Shown: piece after piece, positions 61,029 to 64,000 of the stretch
How positions within the stretch are numbered: position 1 is the first letter of the stretch
How the letters are laid out: every line of letters begins with the position of its first letter
Assembly (NCBI GenBank): GCA_965228045.1
Contig: OZ245789.1
Coordinates: 744,001-808,000 of the forward strand
Length of the DNA: 64,000 bases
Source of the DNA: JANQEU01 sp965228045
GTDB lineage: Bacteria; Bacteroidota; Bacteroidia; Cytophagales; Cyclobacteriaceae
Direction of reading: 5' to 3'
Made by a program: the position numbers and the translations under genes
The notes under the pieces: generated by a model
Told to the model about the DNA's origin: nothing
Databases searched by the model: none
The model's input: the letters and a program-made list of their open reading frames with translations, nothing else

Positions 61029-63389
61029 CTAAAAGTTCACTACCACGCCAAGCGAAGGCAATACGCTTCCATCAGCAGCCGCGTTAATTCGCACAAGGTT
61101 TTCTGGCATCACTACCTGGCCATTTTCCAGTCTTTCAAGACCAAATTGTGGTTCGGAAGGATTGGATGTAGCCGTCACATTTTGAACGTCGAGGAAGAGG
61201 TCCAGACTCCAGGCCGAAAAACTCCATTTCTTGTCAATTCTGACATCCAATTGACTGAATGGGTCCAGTTCTACAGTACCCAATTGAGTGAAATCTCTTA
61301 TCACAGCAGGATAGTTTTCCAGTGTAGCAGATTGGTCAACCGGCGCATAAGGGGCTCTACCGAGCAGTCTGTATCTACTGCTGATTTCCCAGTTATTACC
61401 AAATTTATATCCTCCAAGGAGACTGATAAGTAGGCCATTGTCCCATACGGCAGGAAGATATTCATCCTGATCAGGTCCTGTAAACTCACTTCTGTAAAAA
61501 GTGAAGGACGCAATACTGTAAAAATTACCAGTGAACTTTTGCTGGAACAATAACTCCAGCCCATAAGTACGTCCTAGCCCATTGCTGGTGATAGGCTCAC
61601 TACCAAATACCTCGAAACCACCGCCTTTGTTGGCCAGCGATACCTGGTCCTGGATGGAAACCGGGTAATTGCTGTATTTTTTGTAAAAACCTTCCACAGA
61701 GATCCTGGCCGATTTGGTCAATAAGTATTCCAGTCCACCCACCAGGTGATCACTCTGGATGTACTCTGCGTCCCGATTAGGATAGTTGCCAGCATTGTTT
61801 CTGAATCCAAGTGTGGTGTAGGGTAGTATTTTGTAATAACGACCCACGGAACTGTTAAATGTCAGGTTTCCATCCTGCGTGAGGGTGTAGGATAAGGACG
61901 CTCTTGGACTTATTGTCCTGGATAGGTCATTTCCACTATCGGTAAAGTTATTTCCATCCGCTCTAATCCCAAGGGAGAGACCCAATCGCTCCTTAAAGAA
62001 TTTATTGGAAACCTGGCCATAGATTCCATAGCGCCAGAGGTTGAGGTCGGTGGAGAAATTCCGATTGTTAACCAGGTCAGCAGTCTCGGTGTTGTAGTTG
62101 CCATTGATGATGACCAATCCATACGAAGTAGTCCAGTCCCCAAAAAACTTTGTCAGGTTGTACCTGGTTCGTAATTCTTCTTCTGTTGCATCATTCTGCA
62201 GGTATAGTCCCTGCTCGTTTACATTGTCTTCATATTGAAAGAAGCTGTTTTCAAGGAAATTATAGCTCACTGTCGTAGTCATGAATCCGGTATTATCCTT
62301 GAATCGTTTTTTCCAGCCTATTCCGGTCGTATTAGACATCTGTTGGATTACTGGAATCTGATCCTGTATGGCTTGCTGCTCGGCATCGAATTCATCCAGT
62401 TCATTAATAGACAGGTCGTCAATTGATCCCACTCCTGTAAAGTAGATATCGTTGTAATCGTTGATCTTATGATTGATTTTATACTGAAAATCCCAGTAGT
62501 CCGGCAAGAATGGTAATCCAATCACCTGGAAGAGTAGCTGAAGATAGGATCTCCTGGCTGATGCTATGAACGTAGTTTTGGACTCATCCTTGTCGCCTTT
62601 AAAGAGCGGTCCCTCGGTTGTGATTGCAGCTTCACTGGAGCTGATCCGGATGTTTCCAATGTAGTCCCTGGCATTACCATTTCGTTGGTCGAATTGCAGT
62701 ACCCCTGACAGGACATTGTCATACTGAGCCCCGAACGAACTGGCCGACAATGTCACTCCTTCGAAAAAAGACACATTCAGCAACCCAACCGGTCCTCCGG
62801 CACTTCCCTGGGTTGAGAAATGGTTGATTGTTGGTATCTCTATTCCATCCAGGTAGTATACATTTTCATTGGGAGCACCGCCACGGATGATGACATCATT
62901 TCTGAACCCACCCACTGATCCGGAAACTCCGGGAAAACTCTGAACCACTTTGGCGATGTCATTATTTCCTCCAGGGTAAGCAGCTACCTCTTCCTGGCTA
63001 AGCTTCTGGATTGACAAGGGGGTTATCTCCTCTTTTTGAAACGGATTGGTGGTTACCACTACCGCTTCCAGTTCACTTACATTTTCATTTAATCCGAAAT
63101 TGACATCAATGTTTCCTTCAGATCGGATTACTACATTATACTTCGCGAGGTTTTCATAGCCCACAAAAGAGCTGACAACGTTGTAGGTAGCTGGTGGGAT
63201 CTCTTGTATGAGATACCTTCCATTTATGTCGGTGATGGATCCGAGGTCCGTACCTTCCAATCTGACCGTGGCACCAATGAGTGGTTCACCTGTTTTTGCG
63301 TCAGTGACGTTTCCGGAAAGGGTTCCATTTGACTGGGCTTGGGCCAAAATATGGCCAAGTAGACATACTAATGATATCCAGGTTTTCAT
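61029..63389 (-). CDS. TonB-dependent outer-membrane receptor with carboxypeptidase-regulatory-like N-terminus
   Basis: The 786-residue protein has a signal peptide (ends near 'ILAQAQS'). A CarboxypepD_reg-like beta-sandwich follows ('GTLSGNVTDAKTGEPLIGATVRLEG', about 22-100), then a plug domain ('FRNDVIIRGGAPNENVYYLDGIEIPTINHF') and a beta-barrel ending in 'LPSLGVVVNF' with a terminal Phe. It imports iron complexes or oligosaccharides using TonB energy. No SusD partner is adjacent. It lies 80 bases after a sulfatase gene on the same strand, but co-transcription is uncertain. Confidence 0.92.
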   Translation of the reverse strand: MKTWISLVCLLGHILAQAQSNGTLSGNVTDAKTGEPLIGATVRLEGTDLGSITDINGRYLIQEIPPATYNVVSSFVGYENLAKYNVVIRSEGNIDVNFGLNENVSELEAVVVTTNPFQKEEITPLSIQKLSQEEVAAYPGGNNDIAKVVQSFPGVSGSVGGFRNDVIIRGGAPNENVYYLDGIEIPTINHFSTQGSAGGPVGLLNVSFFEGVTLSASSFGAQYDNVLSGVLQFDQRNGNARDYIGNIRISSSEAAITTEGPLFKGDKDESKTTFIASARRSYLQLLFQVIGLPFLPDYWDFQYKINHKINDYNDIYFTGVGSIDDLSINELDEFDAEQQAIQDQIPVIQQMSNTTGIGWKKRFKDNTGFMTTTVSYNFLENSFFQYEDNVNEQGLYLQNDATEEELRTRYNLTKFFGDWTTSYGLVIINGNYNTETADLVNNRNFSTDLNLWRYGIYGQVSNKFFKERLGLSLGIRADGNNFTDSGNDLSRTISPRASLSYTLTQDGNLTFNSSVGRYYKILPYTTLGFRNNAGNYPNRDAEYIQSDHLVGGLEYLLTKSARISVEGFYKKYSNYPVSIQDQVSLANKGGGFEVFGSEPITSNGLGRTYGLELLFQQKFTGNFYSIASFTFYRSEFTGPDQDEYLPAVWDNGLLISLLGGYKFGNNWEISSRYRLLGRAPYAPVDQSATLENYPAVIRDFTQLGTVELDPFSQLDVRIDKKWSFSAWSLDLFLDVQNVTATSNPSEPQFGLERLENGQVVMPENLVRINAAADGSVLPSLGVVVNF

Positions 63390-63469
63390 GCTTTTCAGTT
63401 TCGCCGTTCAACTAACAGGAAAGTGGTGTAAAGCATTCCCCCTCCAGGAAATTTTTCTGTGTTTTGAGT

Positions 63470-64000
63470 CTAATCGTTGGCCTGGGTGCCCCACCAATCC
63501 TCATTTGGTTGGAAATCCTCCATTAAAAATTCCAGTCTTCGCTGTTCCAGCCTGGATTTCAATTCATTCCGAATGTATTCGTTTCTTATTCTGGCCGAGT
63601 CCGGATCATATTGCGGATCCGGTTCAGGGTAGCGGGCGTTTACTGAGATTAGGAAAGAGTCTAATTTCTGGTAAAGATCTGACGAGATTTCCGGATGAAG
63701 GCCTACTATATCATTTTGCTCAGATGGATCTGAAGAAAGATCGTATAATTCATTTCTGTCATCTTCCCAGTAGTGTATCAATTTCCAGTTGCCAAAGCGG
63801 ATCACCGAGCTTGGTTCGCCTCCCTGGTTCCCGTAATGAGGATAGTGCCAGAACAGCGGTCTTTCAGCAATACTTCCGCCTTCTAACAATGGTTTTAAGC
63901 TAATGCCATCGATATGTTGTTCGGGTTTTAGCGGAAACCCAGCCAAATCAAGAAGCGTAGGATAGAGATCGGTATTAATGACAGGCTCTTCGATTTGGCC
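63470..64000 (-). CDS. Sulfatase, C-terminal part (5' end beyond the window)
   Basis: The frame is open to the right edge and ends at 63470. The visible 176 residues contain 'PVINTDLYPTLLDLAGF', 'HIDGISLKPLLEGG', 'RPLFWHYPHYGNQGGEPSSVIRFGNWKLIHY' and 'YDLSSDPSEQNDI', the C-terminal pattern of type-I formylglycine sulfatases (arylsulfatase A group). The active-site Cys/Ser region is outside the window. Such enzymes in marine Bacteroidota strip sulfate from algal polysaccharides. The TonB receptor follows. Confidence 0.9.
   Translation of the reverse strand, partial: GQIEEPVINTDLYPTLLDLAGFPLKPEQHIDGISLKPLLEGGSIAERPLFWHYPHYGNQGGEPSSVIRFGNWKLIHYWEDDRNELYDLSSDPSEQNDIVGLHPEISSDLYQKLDSFLISVNARYPEPDPQYDPDSARIRNEYIRNELKSRLEQRRLEFLMEDFQPNEDWWGTQAND

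Noticed and set aside
1..64000. tRNA, rRNA, CRISPR, insertion sequences, integrases or toxin-antitoxin pairs
   Set aside because: I looked at the intergenic gaps and protein families and saw none; gaps are short and hold only promoters, hairpins and small repeats.

Overview
The window is ordinary chromosomal DNA of a free-living, aerobic, probably marine Bacteroidota of the Cytophagales type. Three things point there. Many promoters carry the Bacteroidota -7 box TAnnTTTG with TTTG or TTG upstream. Two proteins end in type IX secretion (T9SS) sorting-like domains, and a PorV/PorQ-like plus C25-peptidase pair is present. Several Bacteroidota-typical families also occur: PadR plus FtsX-type permease, PspC/DUF2807, DUF2795, and a TonB receptor with a carboxypeptidase-regulatory-like N-terminus. 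Species cannot be told. I see no rRNA, tRNA, CRISPR array, insertion sequence, prophage or integrase. Coding density is very high and the only gene-free stretch above 300 bases is 35532-35853.

Region 1-8.4 kb (mostly minus strand): a PadR regulator and its cut-off FtsX-like permease; the ribosomal run rplM-rpsI-rpsB-tsf with a promoter, a leader hairpin, an internal hairpin and a strong terminator; a PhoB/PhoR-like two-component operon ending in an RluA-type pseudouridine synthase; and a membrane-anchored zinc aminopeptidase. Region 8.4-16.4 kb: recA, an orphan MacB-like permease, queA-ispD, DUF2795, a DUF349 protein and ettA. Region 16.4-23.1 kb is one tight plus-strand operon for a tripartite exporter: TetR regulator, TolC, a lipoprotein HlyD adaptor, two separate ATPases and two ABC-2 permeases. 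It looks like a split version of the E. coli YbhGFSR/CecR system.

Region 23-33 kb: a PadR-controlled PspC/DUF2807 membrane protein, then a PorV/PorQ-like protein, a 1658-residue C25 (gingipain-type) peptidase and a PAP2 phosphatase in overlapping order. Region 33-39 kb: SCP2 protein, glutaminyl cyclase, NhaP-type antiporter, and a set around respiratory-chain assembly (a DUF3299-like CxxC protein, HemJ-like protein, SCO, cytochrome c, and a divergent Crp/Fnr regulator). Region 39-43.7 kb is a five-gene overlapping run for glycan or glycolipid synthesis: two GT2 enzymes, one multi-membrane-span GT-C enzyme, a rhodanese lipoprotein and a DUF2064 protein.

Region 43.7-54.4 kb holds mostly secreted or amino-acid-related enzymes (M23 peptidase, M20 amidohydrolase, class V aminotransferase, group II decarboxylase, S9 peptidase, an FG-GAP/ASPIC T9SS cargo protein) and two unrecognised or barely recognised small proteins. 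Region 54.4-58.6 kb is a LytS/LytTR pair running into ribD, a cupin, a free-methionine-sulfoxide reductase and a VOC protein. Region 58.6-64 kb carries a thioredoxin-like/TPR protein, hemN, a TonB-dependent receptor and the end of a sulfatase.

The most notable observation is the exporter operon. The two ATPases have complementary non-canonical motifs, so the modelled heterodimer has one degenerate and one canonical ATP site. I see no clearly new defence or mobile system here.
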